From the NCBI GenBank assembly GCA_019429325.1, contig JAHYJA010000007.1, forward strand, positions 1-40,833: a stretch of 40,833 bases of DNA, read 5' to 3'. Each line of letters starts with the position of its first letter. The first letter of the stretch is position 1. A model generated the notes under the pieces. That model was not told the origin of the DNA and made no database searches. It saw only the letters and a program-made list of their open reading frames with translations. Origin of the DNA: Bacteroidales bacterium (GTDB lineage: Bacteria > Bacteroidota > Bacteroidia > Bacteroidales > VadinHA17). A program made the translations under genes and the position numbers. Shown here in pieces: positions 7,953 to 16,550 of this stretch.

Positions 7953-9515
7953 ATGAAAATGCTTTTGAAAATATTAATCGGGACAATTGCTTTAGCTCTG
8001 TTATTAGCAATTATTACGACAACTTTTATAAAACCCTGGCTTGGGGAAAAAATACGGGCAGAACTGAATAAGGAAAACAGGAACTATGAGGTTGAAATAG
8101 AAAAGGTCCATATTCTGATACTCCGGCCAGGGATAGAATTGGAGGGTATTAAAATAAACTCCAGGCCGGGGGATAGGGGCGACCGGAATATTGAAGGAGA
8201 AATAGAGTCTGCAAAATTTAAAAGGATCAGTCTCGCCCGGATCATTATTAATAAAGAATTCAGCATCAGGGAAGTAATAATTTATAACAGCAGGATTAGG
8301 GGGAAGATACTATCACCGGGGGATACAATACCACCTCTGGTGTCGGCCATGAACATCCGGATAGGCAAAATACTTTTTGATAAAATCAACCTGTCGATGG
8401 AAGGCACCTCGTCTGCACTCTCATATTCGGTGAAAGAAGGCTATTTGAAATTTTACAATCTGAAGGTTGAGAAGAACGATACCTTATATAATGGTATTGT
8501 CAGTCAATTTGATTTTGAGGCTGAAGAACTCAATTCGGTATCGTCTGACAGTATGTACTCGTTTACAGCCGGCCGGCTTATCTATTCTGCAACTTCAAAT
8601 ACTCTGGCTATAAACAGCTTTTCTGTTCAGCCGAATTACAAAGATTATGAATTCACATCACGGTTTGAGTTCCAAAAAAGTCGTATTGAAGCCACCTTCA
8701 GCAATATTTACTTTCACAATTTTCTTATTGCAGATTATTTCACGTCCGGCAGCCTGGTGAGCTCCTGGATTGAAATTGGGAAAATGGATATGAATGTTTT
8801 CCGTGATAAGCGAAAAAAATTCGCGCATATTAACAAACCGGCATTCCAGGATATGATTTACAGCTATCCGGGCACTATCAGAATTGATTCAATAGGTCTT
8901 ATAAAAGGGAATGTCACTTATGCCGAACATGCTGAGGAGGCAAACAACCCCGGAGTTATCAGCTTTAATGAAATCAATGCCAGGATCTATAAAATAACCA
9001 ATGATACCATTTACAAAACAGAAAGCGCTTTTTTGGAACTTAACGCTGATGCCTTATTGATGGGGAAAGGCAGGATGACTATTTTATTAAAAGGAAAAAT
9101 ATTCGACAGGCACAATACATTTTCAATGTATGGAACTCTTTCAGATATGGAAGCAGATGAACTGAATCCTATACTGGAGAAAAATGCCTTTATCTATGCT
9201 ACGTCCGGTAAAATAGATGGAATGAATTTCAGTTTCACGGCTGATAATACAAAAGCGACCGGCAGAATGACAATGCTTTATCATGGATTGGACCTTGCCT
9301 TTAAGAACAAACGAACGGATGATACAACAGCCTTCAGGGAGAGATTTATTTCATTTATCGCCAACAGAAGAGTGCCGGATTCAAATCCGTTCCGGGGGCA
9401 GGCGGTAAGAGAGGGGATTATTGAATTTGACAGGGATCCGGAAAGATTCCTATTTCATTATTGCTTCAGGTCAATCCTTTCAGGAATCACATCCAGCCTT
9501 CAGAAAAATTTATAG
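7953..9515 (+). CDS. AsmA-like/DUF748-type membrane-anchored periplasmic protein
   Basis: 520 residues from the ATG at 7953 (MKMLLKILIGTIALALLLAII), chosen because the longer frame from TTG at 7881 starts inside the promoter. One N-terminal transmembrane helix is followed by a long beta-rich periplasmic region. The segment after the helix (LGEKIRAELNK, then YEVEIEKVHILILRPGIELEGIKI) is the usual opening of AsmA-fold proteins, which form beta-taco bridges thought to move lipids between membranes. The assignment rests on this opening and on the strand pattern, not on a catalytic motif. The gene is expressed alone from site E and ends next to the palindrome cluster at 9542-9721. Confidence 0.6.
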   Translation: MKMLLKILIGTIALALLLAIITTTFIKPWLGEKIRAELNKENRNYEVEIEKVHILILRPGIELEGIKINSRPGDRGDRNIEGEIESAKFKRISLARIIINKEFSIREVIIYNSRIRGKILSPGDTIPPLVSAMNIRIGKILFDKINLSMEGTSSALSYSVKEGYLKFYNLKVEKNDTLYNGIVSQFDFEAEELNSVSSDSMYSFTAGRLIYSATSNTLAINSFSVQPNYKDYEFTSRFEFQKSRIEATFSNIYFHNFLIADYFTSGSLVSSWIEIGKMDMNVFRDKRKKFAHINKPAFQDMIYSYPGTIRIDSIGLIKGNVTYAEHAEEANNPGVISFNEINARIYKITNDTIYKTESAFLELNADALLMGKGRMTILLKGKIFDRHNTFSMYGTLSDMEADELNPILEKNAFIYATSGKIDGMNFSFTADNTKATGRMTMLYHGLDLAFKNKRTDDTTAFRERFISFIANRRVPDSNPFRGQAVREGIIEFDRDPERFLFHYCFRSILSGITSSLQKNL

Positions 9516-9541
9516 AACACTGAATCTGAAACATTGAATTA

Positions 9542-9721
9542 CCGTTGGCTTCAGCCAACGGACCCGGGAATACCTCTCTGATATTGGGCTTTAGCCCAGG
9601 CAGGGACTAAAGTTCCCCCGGACTTAGTAGAGGGGGGCTTCAGAGATCCGTCAGCTGAAGCTGACGGCAATTGAGTGTGCTTTACAGGGATCTGAAGTAA
9701 TCCGTCAGCTGAAGCTGACGG
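9542..9721. repeat. Palindrome (REP-like) cluster, transposase-less copy
   Basis: Ordered hairpins: CCGTTGGCTTCAGCCAACGG (9542-9561), GGGCTTTAGCCC (9586-9597), GGGACTAAAGTTCCC (9603-9617), CCGTCAGCTGAAGCTGACGG (9648-9667 and again 9702-9721). The same order flanks the transposase gene near 39.9 kb, but here the two inner hairpins are only 5 bp apart with no gene between them. This accounts for the 9516-9746 gap, and apparent reading frames across it are not genes. Confidence 0.85.
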
Positions 9722-9746
9722 CAACTGAGCAGGACTTCTTCCTGCA

Positions 9747-9962
9747 TTACCATTTCCTCCTGGAAGCGATCCAGCCAAGCAGGAACCCGAGACCTAAACT
9801 TATCAAAATCTGTCCCCAGCGCAAACTGGCCATATTCATCGAGCCTCCGCCATGTCCCAATCCTTTCATCCAGGTAGCACCGCCCAGCAACAGAAAAGCA
9901 ATTACTATAACTGCAAATGCAATAATATAGTAAAGTATTTGTCTGTTTTTTCTTGTGCTCAT
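9747..9962 (-). CDS. Small two-helix membrane protein, 71 residues
   Basis: Start chosen at 9962 (MSTRKNRQILYYIIAFAVIVIAFLLLGG) because the longer frame would overlap the upstream gene's end. Two transmembrane helices (about residues 9-29 and 48-66) flank a Gly/His/Met-rich loop (MKGLGHGGGSMNM), and the tail is WIASRRKW. The loop could bind metal, but that is speculation. It follows the DUF3185-like gene by 10 bp, so it is the second gene of the site F operon. I do not recognise a family. Confidence 0.6.
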   Translation of the reverse strand: MSTRKNRQILYYIIAFAVIVIAFLLLGGATWMKGLGHGGGSMNMASLRWGQILISLGLGFLLGWIASRRKW

Positions 9963-9972
9963 TTTATTTATA

Positions 9973-10182
9973 CTATTTCTTTGAAGCCACCAGTAAGACA
10001 ACTCCTCCAACACCCATTACGGCTATCCCGACCAGCGGAGACCATTTGAGGTGGTGCCTTTTGTTTGCATTAATTTGAATATTCCCTATATCAACTATTT
10101 TCTCTTTGGTGAAGAAAGTAAAGGCTGTAACAATGGTTAATAATAAACCAATTATTATAATGACGATACCTGCTGTTTTCAT
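9973..10182 (-). CDS. DUF3185-like small membrane protein
   Basis: 69 residues from the ATG at 10182 (MKTAGIVIIIIGLLLTIVTAFTFF). Longer versions of the frame would run into the promoter elements at 10208-10271. Helix 1 (residues 4-23) is followed by a polar segment (KEKIVDIGNIQINANKRHHLKWSP) and helix 2 (LVGIAVMGVGGVVLLVASKK). This helix-polar-helix layout matches DUF3185-type proteins. Function is unknown. It is the first gene after the direct-repeat promoter F. Confidence 0.65.
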   Translation of the reverse strand: MKTAGIVIIIIGLLLTIVTAFTFFTKEKIVDIGNIQINANKRHHLKWSPLVGIAVMGVGGVVLLVASKK

Positions 10183-10207
10183 ATAAATGGTTTTAATAAT
10201 AATAGCG

Positions 10208-10271
10208 GAAAGATATGGAAAGATCACTGCAGAAGTGTTACACAATTCCTGATATGATTTACATCATTCAC
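10208..10271 (-). promoter_or_regulatory. Direct-repeat promoter, site F (drives 10182-9747)
   Basis: On the minus strand: GTGAATGATGTAAA (10271-10258), GGAATTGTGTAAC (10249-10237), 21 bp, TATCTTTC (10215-10208). Half-sites are close to the consensus. Confidence 0.78.
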
Positions 10272-10280
10272 ACATAATTA

Positions 10281-10739
10281 GTCCGAAGTCCGAAGACGGA
10301 AGACGGAAGTCCGAAGACGGAAGTCCGAAGACCGAAGACCGAAGAAGAAAGGAGGGGGAGAAGGGGGGAGAGGGGGAGAGGGGTAGAGGGGGAGATCGAA
10401 TACCAAGGGAATAATTTAGAAGTTTCTTCAGACTTGCACGACCTGCACGACTTGCACGACCTGCACGACCTGCACGACTTGCAAGACAGTCTCTTGCCCT
10501 GAGCCCTGAGCACTGTGCCCTGAGCCATTAAAGACCGAAGAAGAAAGGAGGGGGAGAAGGGGGGAGAGAGGGAGAGGGGTAGAGGGGGAGATCGAATACC
10601 AAGGGAATAATTTAGAAGTTTCTTCAGACTTGCACGACCTGCACGACCTGCACGACTTGCAAGACAGTCTCTTGCCCTGAGCCCTGAGCACTGTGTCCTG
10701 AGCCATTAAAGTCCGAAGACCGAAGACCGAAGACCGACT
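10281..10739. repeat. Compound tandem repeat: 7-bp, purine-run and 9-bp repeats inside a ~196/178-bp duplication
   Basis: The block starts and ends with CCGAAGA-type 7-bp repeats. Two long copies lie between them, 10335-10533 and 10531-10711. Each contains an AGGGGGAG purine run, a shared unique core, a run of 9-bp units (ACCTGCACG or ACTTGCACG, ending ACTTGCAAG), and GCCCTGAGC-type repeats. The first copy has six 9-bp units and the second has four, which accounts for the 18-bp length difference. Cys/Arg/Ser-rich frames across it are artefacts of the repeat. There is no gene in 10246-10757. Confidence 0.9.
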
Positions 10740-10757
10740 TCTATAGACAATGATTGA

Positions 10758-11861
10758 TTACGTTTTTTTTATTTTCTTAATGATCGGTTTAATTTTTATC
10801 AGCGGAGGTAAAGTATCGCCCAGCAGAAATCCGTAGGGTTCTAATTGTTCAATATTGTCGAGAATGAGCTTTACAATAGCCAGTATCGGTATTGAAAGAA
10901 ACATTCCGGGGATTCCCCATAAAGCATTCCCGACAAATACCACAATCAGCGAGAAAAGGGCATTGATTTTTACTTTTGAGGAGACTATTAAGGGAACGAT
11001 GAAGTTATTGTCAATAATCTGGATTACAAAATATGCCACCATAACATAAACGGCATACCAGGCTGACGATTTGGTAGCCAGCGCAATCATCACTGGAAGC
11101 GCGACTCCCACGATCCCTCCGATGTATGGGATTACATTGAGTAAAGCGATAAGTATCCCGAGAACAAAAGCGTAATCGATTCCGATAATCAAAAGAGCAG
11201 TAGTATTCAGTGCTGCCATAATAACAGCTTCCATTACGAGTCCGACAAGATAGCGCTGAATAACGGTTTTTGACCTGGTGATTATTATATTCACCTTGCT
11301 TTGTTGGTTTGTAATGAAGAGTTTGTGAATAAAGTCGATTATGAGAGGCTGGTAAAGCAGAATAAAAAAAACATAAACCGGGACTAAAAACAATGCAATC
11401 AATATGCCGCCAATACTGACGAGGGTCTTCCCGATTGCCGCCCCGCTGGAATTCATGATTTCACCCTTTGTTTCCGTGATCCATGCAAATATTTTCTGAG
11501 AGTTTATGTCCAGATAACCTGAAGCCCAGATGACTGCACTGTTAAGTGCTTCGGTAAATTTTTCGATCAATGCCGGCAATGATTCGCTCAGACGGTTGAT
11601 CTGCGAATAAATAAGCAAACCAAACGCGGCAATTATTATTATGGTAAGCAATAAAGTGATTGCAATAGCCACTATCCTGTTAATTTTCCACTCTACAAAA
11701 AAATTAACAACAGGGTGGAGCACAATGGCTATAATAATCGCGAAAACGAGAGGGATCAGAATACCTTTTGCAACATACAATATGGTGAACAAAGCAATTA
11801 TACCGATAAAAGAGAGAGATGCTTGCGCGTAGAATGGCAATTTTATTTTTTCATCTGTCAC
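10758..11861 (-). CDS. AI-2E family transporter
   Basis: 367 residues, the normal family length, with about eight hydrophobic helices and two re-entrant-like segments. The stretches LVPVYVFFILLY, LVGLVMEAVIMAALNTTALLIIGIDYA (read in two parts), LIALLNVIPYIGGIVG and NNFIVPLIVSSKVKINAL are the conserved core of the AI-2E/PerM (UPF0118) family. Members export signalling molecules or act as Na+/H+ antiporters; the substrate cannot be told from sequence. Its start overlaps the stop of the upstream gene by 4 bp, and it is the last gene of the run that begins at site G. Confidence 0.92.
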   Translation of the reverse strand: MTDEKIKLPFYAQASLSFIGIIALFTILYVAKGILIPLVFAIIIAIVLHPVVNFFVEWKINRIVAIAITLLLTIIIIAAFGLLIYSQINRLSESLPALIEKFTEALNSAVIWASGYLDINSQKIFAWITETKGEIMNSSGAAIGKTLVSIGGILIALFLVPVYVFFILLYQPLIIDFIHKLFITNQQSKVNIIITRSKTVIQRYLVGLVMEAVIMAALNTTALLIIGIDYAFVLGILIALLNVIPYIGGIVGVALPVMIALATKSSAWYAVYVMVAYFVIQIIDNNFIVPLIVSSKVKINALFSLIVVFVGNALWGIPGMFLSIPILAIVKLILDNIEQLEPYGFLLGDTLPPLIKIKPIIKKIKKT

Positions 11862-12256
11862 GGCTTTTCCGAGCTCTCTGCTTTTTTACGAAAAATACGT
11901 TGAAACAATAAATGGCTGAGCGATTTAACCTCATCAGGGTGCCTTGCGACAAGGTTTGTAACACCTAACTGTAACACAACACCGAATAGTTTTCTGAGTA
12001 TATTTCCTGACGCACCCACAATTATCTTTCTTGAGAGATAGCCGGAAGCTAAACCTGTTGCAGTTCCCAGGATGTTGTCGATAAGATAGGGAGAGGAAGA
12101 AATATCCTTTATGGTGCTTTTAATCAGGTTTACAGGCTTTAAGCTCTCAAACGTAAGGTGGAGTTGCTCTTTGAGCTGCTCTCCCCTGACTGTTTGCTCT
12201 TCTTCAAGTATTTGAATGGCATTTTTTATATCTGCAACGGAAGTAATGTTTTCCAT
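11858..12256 (-). CDS. Uncharacterised protein with glycine-rich membrane-associated segment
   Basis: 132 residues. The N-terminal half is charged and helical (DIKNAIQILEEEQTVRGEQLKEQL). The middle has a glycine-rich hydrophobic stretch (LIDNILGTATGLASGYLS then IIVGASGN) and the end is basic. It overlaps the AI-2E transporter by 4 bp and lies 6 bp after the holin-like gene, so it is cotranscribed with them. No known domain is recognised. It could be a peripheral partner of the membrane proteins in this operon. Confidence 0.6.
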   Translation of the reverse strand: MENITSVADIKNAIQILEEEQTVRGEQLKEQLHLTFESLKPVNLIKSTIKDISSSPYLIDNILGTATGLASGYLSRKIIVGASGNILRKLFGVVLQLGVTNLVARHPDEVKSLSHLLFQRIFRKKAESSEKP

Positions 12257-12262
12257 GTGATC

Positions 12263-12604
12263 CTATCTAAGCAGAAGTTTGATGATATTGTTTCCGATGA
12301 ACTTTTTAAGCCGCTTATGCATAAAGAAATGCACAAAGATACCTGCAAGGCCATAAAAGCCGGCAACAATAAAGAAACCGTAAAATATTCTTCCCACTAT
12401 TTCTCCAAGCCATATAGCTAATCCCAGATTAAGAAAGACAAGGAAGGAAACAGCTAAAACAAAAACAACATAGTGAGGGATGAATGAGGAAACGACATCC
12501 GATGTTTTATCAACAACTTTGAGTTTTCCCAGCTCATAACCTGCTTTGCCGAATTCTGTTGCTTTTTCGTATAGTGATTCAATATTCTTCGAAGTATCTT
12601 CCAT
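12263..12604 (-). CDS. Phage-holin-superfamily-like membrane protein
   Basis: 113 residues from M at 12604 (MEDTSKNIESLYEKATEFGK). An alternative start at 12625 adds seven residues and lies 1 bp from the upstream stop. The layout is an amphipathic N-terminal helix, two strong transmembrane helices (YVVFVLAVSFLVFLNLGLAIWLG and IFYGFFIVAGFYGLAGIFVHFF), and a basic tail. This is the Holin-X/DUF1469-like layout often found beside YtxH-type genes. Here it probably serves in stress-related membrane organisation rather than lysis, since no phage gene is near. Confidence 0.6.
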   Translation of the reverse strand: MEDTSKNIESLYEKATEFGKAGYELGKLKVVDKTSDVVSSFIPHYVVFVLAVSFLVFLNLGLAIWLGEIVGRIFYGFFIVAGFYGLAGIFVHFFMHKRLKKFIGNNIIKLLLR

Positions 12605-12626
12605 GGTTGGAATGCCTTTAAACAAC

Positions 12627-12905
12627 TTAACCTGTTGCCGCTTCAGCGTCTTTTTTCGCTTTTTGCGTTCCGTCCTTGCCCTTTTCGGTAAAATCAGTAA
12701 CCTCTTCTTTTACCTCTTCAAGTTTTTCAGAGATATCATTAAGAAATTCATCGAATTTTTCTTTCGCAGTTTCCAGAAAATCCTCTCCTTTTTTTGACAT
12801 TTTTTTTCGGGTAACCTTACCTTTATCCGGGGCGAATAAAATCCCCAGCAAAGCACCGGCGGCGACTCCGGCTAACACGCCCAATATTACTTTTCCTGAA
12901 CTCAT
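12627..12905 (-). CDS. YtxH domain protein
   Basis: 92 residues from M at 12905 (MSSGKVILGVLAGVAAGALLGILFAPDKG). The longer frame to 12932 lacks support. The glycine/alanine-rich transmembrane helix followed by LFAPDKGKVTRKK is the YtxH signature (LFAP-G-TR), and the rest is a charged coiled coil (FDEFLNDISEKLEEVKEEV) ending in a Lys/Ala-rich tail. YtxH is a general-stress protein in Bacillus whose function is unknown. It is followed by the holin-like gene, as is common in Bacteroidota. Confidence 0.88.
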   Translation of the reverse strand: MSSGKVILGVLAGVAAGALLGILFAPDKGKVTRKKMSKKGEDFLETAKEKFDEFLNDISEKLEEVKEEVTDFTEKGKDGTQKAKKDAEAATG

Positions 12906-13017
12906 AATCTTGTTATTAAATGATAAGTCCACTCTGAAAGGTCATAGCTTCATTCGCTTCGCAAATTCGCAACGGCTTTGGAGAATGGGCTTACCGTATG
13001 TTAATAAAGTGATAATT

Positions 13018-13173
13018 CTAAAGGATCCTTCGTCCCTGAATAACCCTGACAATTACTGCAATAATTGCAATAACAAGAAGAATATGGATGGCTCCGCCGA
13101 CACTGTAGCCAAAAAATCCGATGGCCCAGGCGATAAGGAGTACCACTGCTATTACATAGAGTAGATCTTTCAT
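13018..13173 (-). CDS. Lmo0937-like small membrane protein, 51 residues
   Basis: ATG at 13173, TAG at 13020-13018. The protein starts MKDLLYVIAVVLLIAWAIGFF and continues with GYSVGGAIHILLVIAIIAV before VRVIQGRRIL. The pattern helix-IGFF-GGAIH-ILLVIAII is the Lmo0937 family. Function is unknown, though these genes often sit with YtxH and CsbD genes. It lies 28 bp downstream of the gene at 13202-13522 and probably belongs to the same transcript. Confidence 0.85.
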   Translation of the reverse strand: MKDLLYVIAVVLLIAWAIGFFGYSVGGAIHILLVIAIIAVIVRVIQGRRIL

Positions 13174-13201
13174 GATTTTCGTTTAATTTTGTTTTACAAT
13201 T

Positions 13202-13522
13202 TTACAGCAGAATAACCAACAGAATGATAACAAGGAGCAATGCTGCACCTGAAATGTAATAACCGCCGCCTATTGCCTTGAGATTGTGTTTGATAGCCTT
13301 TACTTCCTTCCTCATGTTCTTTTTTTCTTCCGAATTCAGCTTTGACATATCCGTAGCTTTTATTTCATCCAGCCTTACAAGCAATGTTCTGGCTGCAGCA
13401 GAATCTGCCGGTGTTGGAGCAGGTAAGGTAACAGGCTCATTTACAGTTGCTGCACTTGACTGAAATGGCACAAATGCAAACGAAAAGCACACTAACATTA
13501 AACTAAGAACGATCTTTTTCAT
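13202..13522 (-). CDS. Secreted or membrane-anchored small protein with C-terminal helix
   Basis: 106 residues. A clear signal peptide (MKKIVLSLMLVCFSFAFVPFQSSA) is followed by a Pro/Ala-rich linker (PVTLPAPTPADSAAA), a charged helical segment (LLVRLDEIKATDMSKLNSEEKKNMRKEVKAIKHN) and a hydrophobic C-terminal helix after a Gly-Gly-Gly-Tyr-Tyr turn. Proteins of this layout are common in Bacteroidota stress clusters but have no assigned function. It is the first gene after site G, and its transcript may continue through 10758. Confidence 0.65.
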   Translation of the reverse strand: MKKIVLSLMLVCFSFAFVPFQSSAATVNEPVTLPAPTPADSAAARTLLVRLDEIKATDMSKLNSEEKKNMRKEVKAIKHNLKAIGGGYYISGAALLLVIILLVILL

Positions 13523-13642
13523 TTTAATTGATTTTTATTATTAATAGATACACGATAATTGTTATTTTATGTGATTTGGTTATTTACCTGTAAAAATTAT
13601 CAGCTTTATTAATTCTGAGGTTTTAAATATCTTTTCAATCAC

Positions 13643-13706
13643 CAAAGGTAGGTCAATCAGTTCTGCACACTCTTACATAATTTCCGGGAAAATTTACATC
13701 ATTCAC
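13643..13706 (-). promoter_or_regulatory. Direct-repeat promoter, site G
   Basis: On the minus strand: GTGAATGATGTAAA (13706-13693), GGAAATTATGTAAG (13685-13672), 21 bp, perfect TACCTTTG (13650-13643). It precedes the gene at 13202-13522 by 121 bp. It lies in the 71-bp block that recurs at 17283-17353. Confidence 0.78.
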
Positions 13707-13716
13707 GTATTTTGGC
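13646..13716. repeat. 71-bp direct repeat, copy 1 (left of kai operon)
   Basis: Matches 17283-17353 in the same orientation with three mismatches, all C/T. It contains site G and part of its -7 box. The remainder of the 13523-14031 gap holds site H and no gene. Confidence 0.95.
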
Positions 13717-13882
13717 TCTGGCCTGATTAATTCATTTGACTATCAACCTCACGAAGAAGCAATAATCCGCCATCGCTGCTTATGCAGGCATACCTGCCAG
13801 TGCGGTTACTGAATATGCCAACCTTCCTTTACCTTAAAGTTTTAACCTATACAAAAATGGTTAAACGTCGCTATGGAAATCT

Positions 13883-13947
13883 GTGAATTATGTAAATTTT
13901 TGTAATAATTGTGTAATAAATAATTAGCAATTTCTTAAATAACTTTA
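13883..13947 (+). promoter_or_regulatory. Direct-repeat promoter, site H (drives kai operon)
   Basis: On the plus strand: GTGAATTATGTAAA (13883-13896), ATAATTGTGTAAT (13905-13917), 22 bp, TAACTTTA (13940-13947). It lies 85 bp before the kaiC start. Sites G and H are divergent. Confidence 0.7.
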
Positions 13948-14031
13948 CGCAATTATATCCAAAAAAATCACTTCAAAAACAGCCCGACCTCCTGGTATCA
14001 GTCTATAATAGAAATATATATCTGCAAATGA

Positions 14032-15771
14032 ATGAATAAGACAGCATCTAAACTCGCAATAGAAAGTCTTCAAAAGTCACCAAGTGGCATCAAGGGGTTT
14101 GATGAAATAACCGGAGGAGGGTTGCCAACCGGCAGGCCAACCCTGATTTGTGGCGGTGCAGGCTGCGGTAAAACACTTTTCGGATTGGAGTTTCTTGTAC
14201 GTGGTGCAACTCAGTTTAACGAACCGGGCATATTATTGTCGTTTGAAGAAACTATTGAGGAATTAACCAAAAATGTTGCATCACTCGGTTTTGATCTGGA
14301 AGATCTTGTTAAGAATAAAAAAATTGCTCTTGACTATGTTCGTGTTGAGCGCAGTGAAATTGAAGAGACCGGCGAATACGATTTAGAAGGTCTGTTCATA
14401 AGACTTGCTTATGCAATTGATAGTATCGGAGCAAAACGTGTTGTACTGGATACGATTGAATCACTGTTTGCCGGATTGCCAAACCAACTGATCCTGCGTG
14501 CAGAACTGCGGCGCCTGTTTCGCTGGTTAAAAGAAAAGGGTGTTACTGCAATTATAACAGGCGAGCGCGGAGACAAAACATTTACACGGCAAGGACTGGA
14601 AGAATATGTCTCTGATTGTGTTATTATGCTCGACCATCGCGTAACTGAACAGACCTCTACACGCCGTTTACGAGTCGTTAAATACCGGGGTTCAACCCAC
14701 GGCACCAATGAGTATCCATTTCTGATCGATGAAAATGGGTTTTCAGTACTGCCCGTAACCTCCCTGGGATTGAACCATACTGTATCAAATAAAAGAGTCT
14801 CGAGTGGCATAACGCTGCTTGATAAGATGCTTGAAGGAAAAGGCTATTATCGCGGCAGCACCGTTCTTGTTTCCGGTACTGCCGGAGTTGGGAAAACAAG
14901 TATCGCGGCTCACTTTGCAGAAGCTGCCTGTAAAAGGGGCGAGCGTGTCCTTTATTTCTGTTTCGAAGAATCTCCGGACCAGCTTATGCGAAATATGCTT
15001 TCTATCGGAATAAAATTAGAGCCCTGGGTACAGAAAGGGCTGTTACAATTCCATGCAACCAGGCCAACACTTTATGGTCTGGAAATGCATCTGGCTGTAA
15101 CTCATAAAATTGTAAATGCCTTCAAACCTGATATTGTTATTCTGGATCCCGTAAATACCTTCGTTGTTAGCGATAAAGAGTACGAAGTAAAAACAATGTT
15201 AATGCGCATTGTTGATTTTCTTAAGTCAAAAAACATAACAGCTTTATTTACCAGTCTGACATCAGGAGACACCTCGTTAGAGAATTCTGATGTCGGAATA
15301 TCATCATTGATAGATACCTGGTTATTACTACGCGACATTGAATTGAGCAGTGAGCGCAACAGGGGAATGTATGTTCTTAAATCGAGGGGGATGGCTAATT
15401 CCAACCAGATCCGTGAATTCATCCTCACTGACCACGGCGTGGAATTACGTGAGGTTTATATTGGTGCCAGTGGAGGATTAACCGGTTCGGCCCGTGTTGC
15501 ACAGGAAGCGCTTGAAGACGCCGAATTGTTGAAGCGTAAGCATGAAATTGAACATAAAAAACGGGAAATAGAACGGAAAAGGAAGGCATTGGAATCAAAG
15601 ATTGCAACATTACATGCCGATTTTGATTCGGAAGAATCCGAAGCTGTTAAATTGATAAAAGCAGAACAGGATATTATTAAAAAACTGGAACAGGACAAAA
15701 TGGAAATGGCAATCAGCAGAAAAGCTGTCATGGAAAAAAGGGCACCCGTCAATTTGAAAAAATCATTATAA
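14032..15771 (+). CDS. kaiC: KaiC-like dual RecA-domain ATPase
   Basis: 579 residues with two RecA/KaiC domains, as in circadian KaiC. Domain I has Walker A GGAGCGKT (41-48), catalytic glutamates in SFEE (70-73) and Walker B VVLD (137-140). Domain II has Walker A GTAGVGKT (282-289), FEES (311-314) and Walker B IVILD (368-372). At the position of the cyanobacterial Ser-Thr autophosphorylation pair it has Ser424-Ser425 in GISSLIDTW. The tail, residues 490-579, is a Lys/Glu-rich coiled coil that clock KaiC lacks. It probably forms ATP-driven hexamers, partnered by the two KaiB proteins that follow. No KaiA is encoded, so timing or stress signalling would work by a KaiA-free scheme, if at all. 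It is the first gene of an operon behind site H. Confidence 0.93.
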   Translation: MNKTASKLAIESLQKSPSGIKGFDEITGGGLPTGRPTLICGGAGCGKTLFGLEFLVRGATQFNEPGILLSFEETIEELTKNVASLGFDLEDLVKNKKIALDYVRVERSEIEETGEYDLEGLFIRLAYAIDSIGAKRVVLDTIESLFAGLPNQLILRAELRRLFRWLKEKGVTAIITGERGDKTFTRQGLEEYVSDCVIMLDHRVTEQTSTRRLRVVKYRGSTHGTNEYPFLIDENGFSVLPVTSLGLNHTVSNKRVSSGITLLDKMLEGKGYYRGSTVLVSGTAGVGKTSIAAHFAEAACKRGERVLYFCFEESPDQLMRNMLSIGIKLEPWVQKGLLQFHATRPTLYGLEMHLAVTHKIVNAFKPDIVILDPVNTFVVSDKEYEVKTMLMRIVDFLKSKNITALFTSLTSGDTSLENSDVGISSLIDTWLLLRDIELSSERNRGMYVLKSRGMANSNQIREFILTDHGVELREVYIGASGGLTGSARVAQEALEDAELLKRKHEIEHKKREIERKRKALESKIATLHADFDSEESEAVKLIKAEQDIIKKLEQDKMEMAISRKAVMEKRAPVNLKKSL

Positions 15772-15781
15772 ATACTATCCT

Positions 15782-16123
15782 ATGAGAGCAAAAGAGGTGA
15801 ATTCAGAAATGATAAGTAAAAAAGGGAACCCCGATAAATCGGCAGATGATAAATGGGTGCTTCGTTTATACGTTGCGGGAGAATCTCCAAAGGCTCTTAC
15901 TGCATATGCAAATCTGAAAAAAATATGTCAGGAACAGTTAAAGGGGAGATATTCCATTGAAATAATTGACCTTTTGGAAAATCCACAGCTTGGTGCCGAG
16001 TACCAGATACTTGCCTTACCAACGTTAGTGAGAAAATTACCGGTACCCGTTCGTAAGATAATCGGTGATCTTTCAAATACAGAACGTGTGCTTGTTGGAC
16101 TTGATATATTACCAAAGAACTGA
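15782..16123 (+). CDS. kaiB: KaiB domain protein 1
   Basis: 113 residues with a 23-residue polar extension, then the KaiB thioredoxin-like fold: [44 protein letters not shown] and [19 protein letters not shown]. The last two segments match the fold-switching C-terminal half of clock KaiB almost residue for residue (P-TL-K-LP-P-R-IIGDLSN-VL-GLD). KaiB binds the CI ring of KaiC in cyanobacteria. The gene starts 10 bp after kaiC and is followed by a second, more diverged KaiB. Confidence 0.95.
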   Translation: MRAKEVNSEMISKKGNPDKSADDKWVLRLYVAGESPKALTAYANLKKICQEQLKGRYSIEIIDLLENPQLGAEYQILALPTLVRKLPVPVRKIIGDLSNTERVLVGLDILPKN

Positions 16124-16154
16124 ATTATAAATATATATATTATCAGACGTATTT

Positions 16155-16508
16155 ATGAAAAAGACTAAGCTCAAAATAAAGGAGACTCCGGGAAAGGTTG
16201 AACAGCTTATGCCTGAACAACACCAGCGTAAATATATTTTACGTTTATATATAACCGGTACAACGAATCGATCAATCATGGCAATAACCAACCTGAAGAA
16301 GATTTGTGAAGAATATCTTGAAGGGCAATATGATCTTGAAGTGATAGACCTGTATAAAAACCCAAACTTAGCAGAAGGTGACCAGATAATTGCATCCCCT
16401 ACATTGATTAAAAAGTTACCACTTCCATTCCGTCGCATTATTGGTGATATGTCAAATACAGAAAATGTCCTTTTAGGATTGGATATAAGAGAGGTGAAGA
16501 AAAGTTAG
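16155..16508 (+). CDS. kaiB: KaiB domain protein 2
   Basis: 117 residues. After a basic N-terminus (MKKTKLKIKETPGKVEQ) comes KYILRLYITGTTNRSIMAI, LEVIDLYKNPNLAEGDQ, IASPTLIKKLPLPFRRIIGD and MSNTENVLLGLDI. It keeps the same KaiB core as its neighbour but with different surface residues, so it is a paralogue from an old duplication rather than a recent copy. Two KaiBs next to one KaiC suggest exchange of partners or a heteromer. It lies 31 bp after kaiB 1, in the same operon. Confidence 0.94.
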   Translation: MKKTKLKIKETPGKVEQLMPEQHQRKYILRLYITGTTNRSIMAITNLKKICEEYLEGQYDLEVIDLYKNPNLAEGDQIIASPTLIKKLPLPFRRIIGDMSNTENVLLGLDIREVKKS

Positions 16509-16550
16509 GACTACGGGAGTTTTAAATCATTTGGTTTTAAATTAAAGTAA

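Noticed and set aside
9551-9778. 75-residue frame on the minus strand
   Set aside because: It runs through the palindrome cluster and repeats LPSASADG because the DNA repeats; no protein signal.
10433-10670. Possible CRISPR array
   Set aside because: Units are 9 bp and contiguous with no spacers.
10268-10706. Two Cys/Arg/Ser-rich frames on the minus strand
   Set aside because: They are translations of the 9-bp and 7-bp tandem repeats and share the same text because of the duplication.
12263-12625. Holin-like gene taken as evidence of a prophage
   Set aside because: No lysis, capsid or integrase gene is nearby; the neighbours are stress-type genes.
12627-12932. Longer start of the YtxH gene at 12932
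   Set aside because: The extra residues MDLSFNNKI add nothing to the family pattern; the ATG at 12905 directly precedes the glycine-rich helix.
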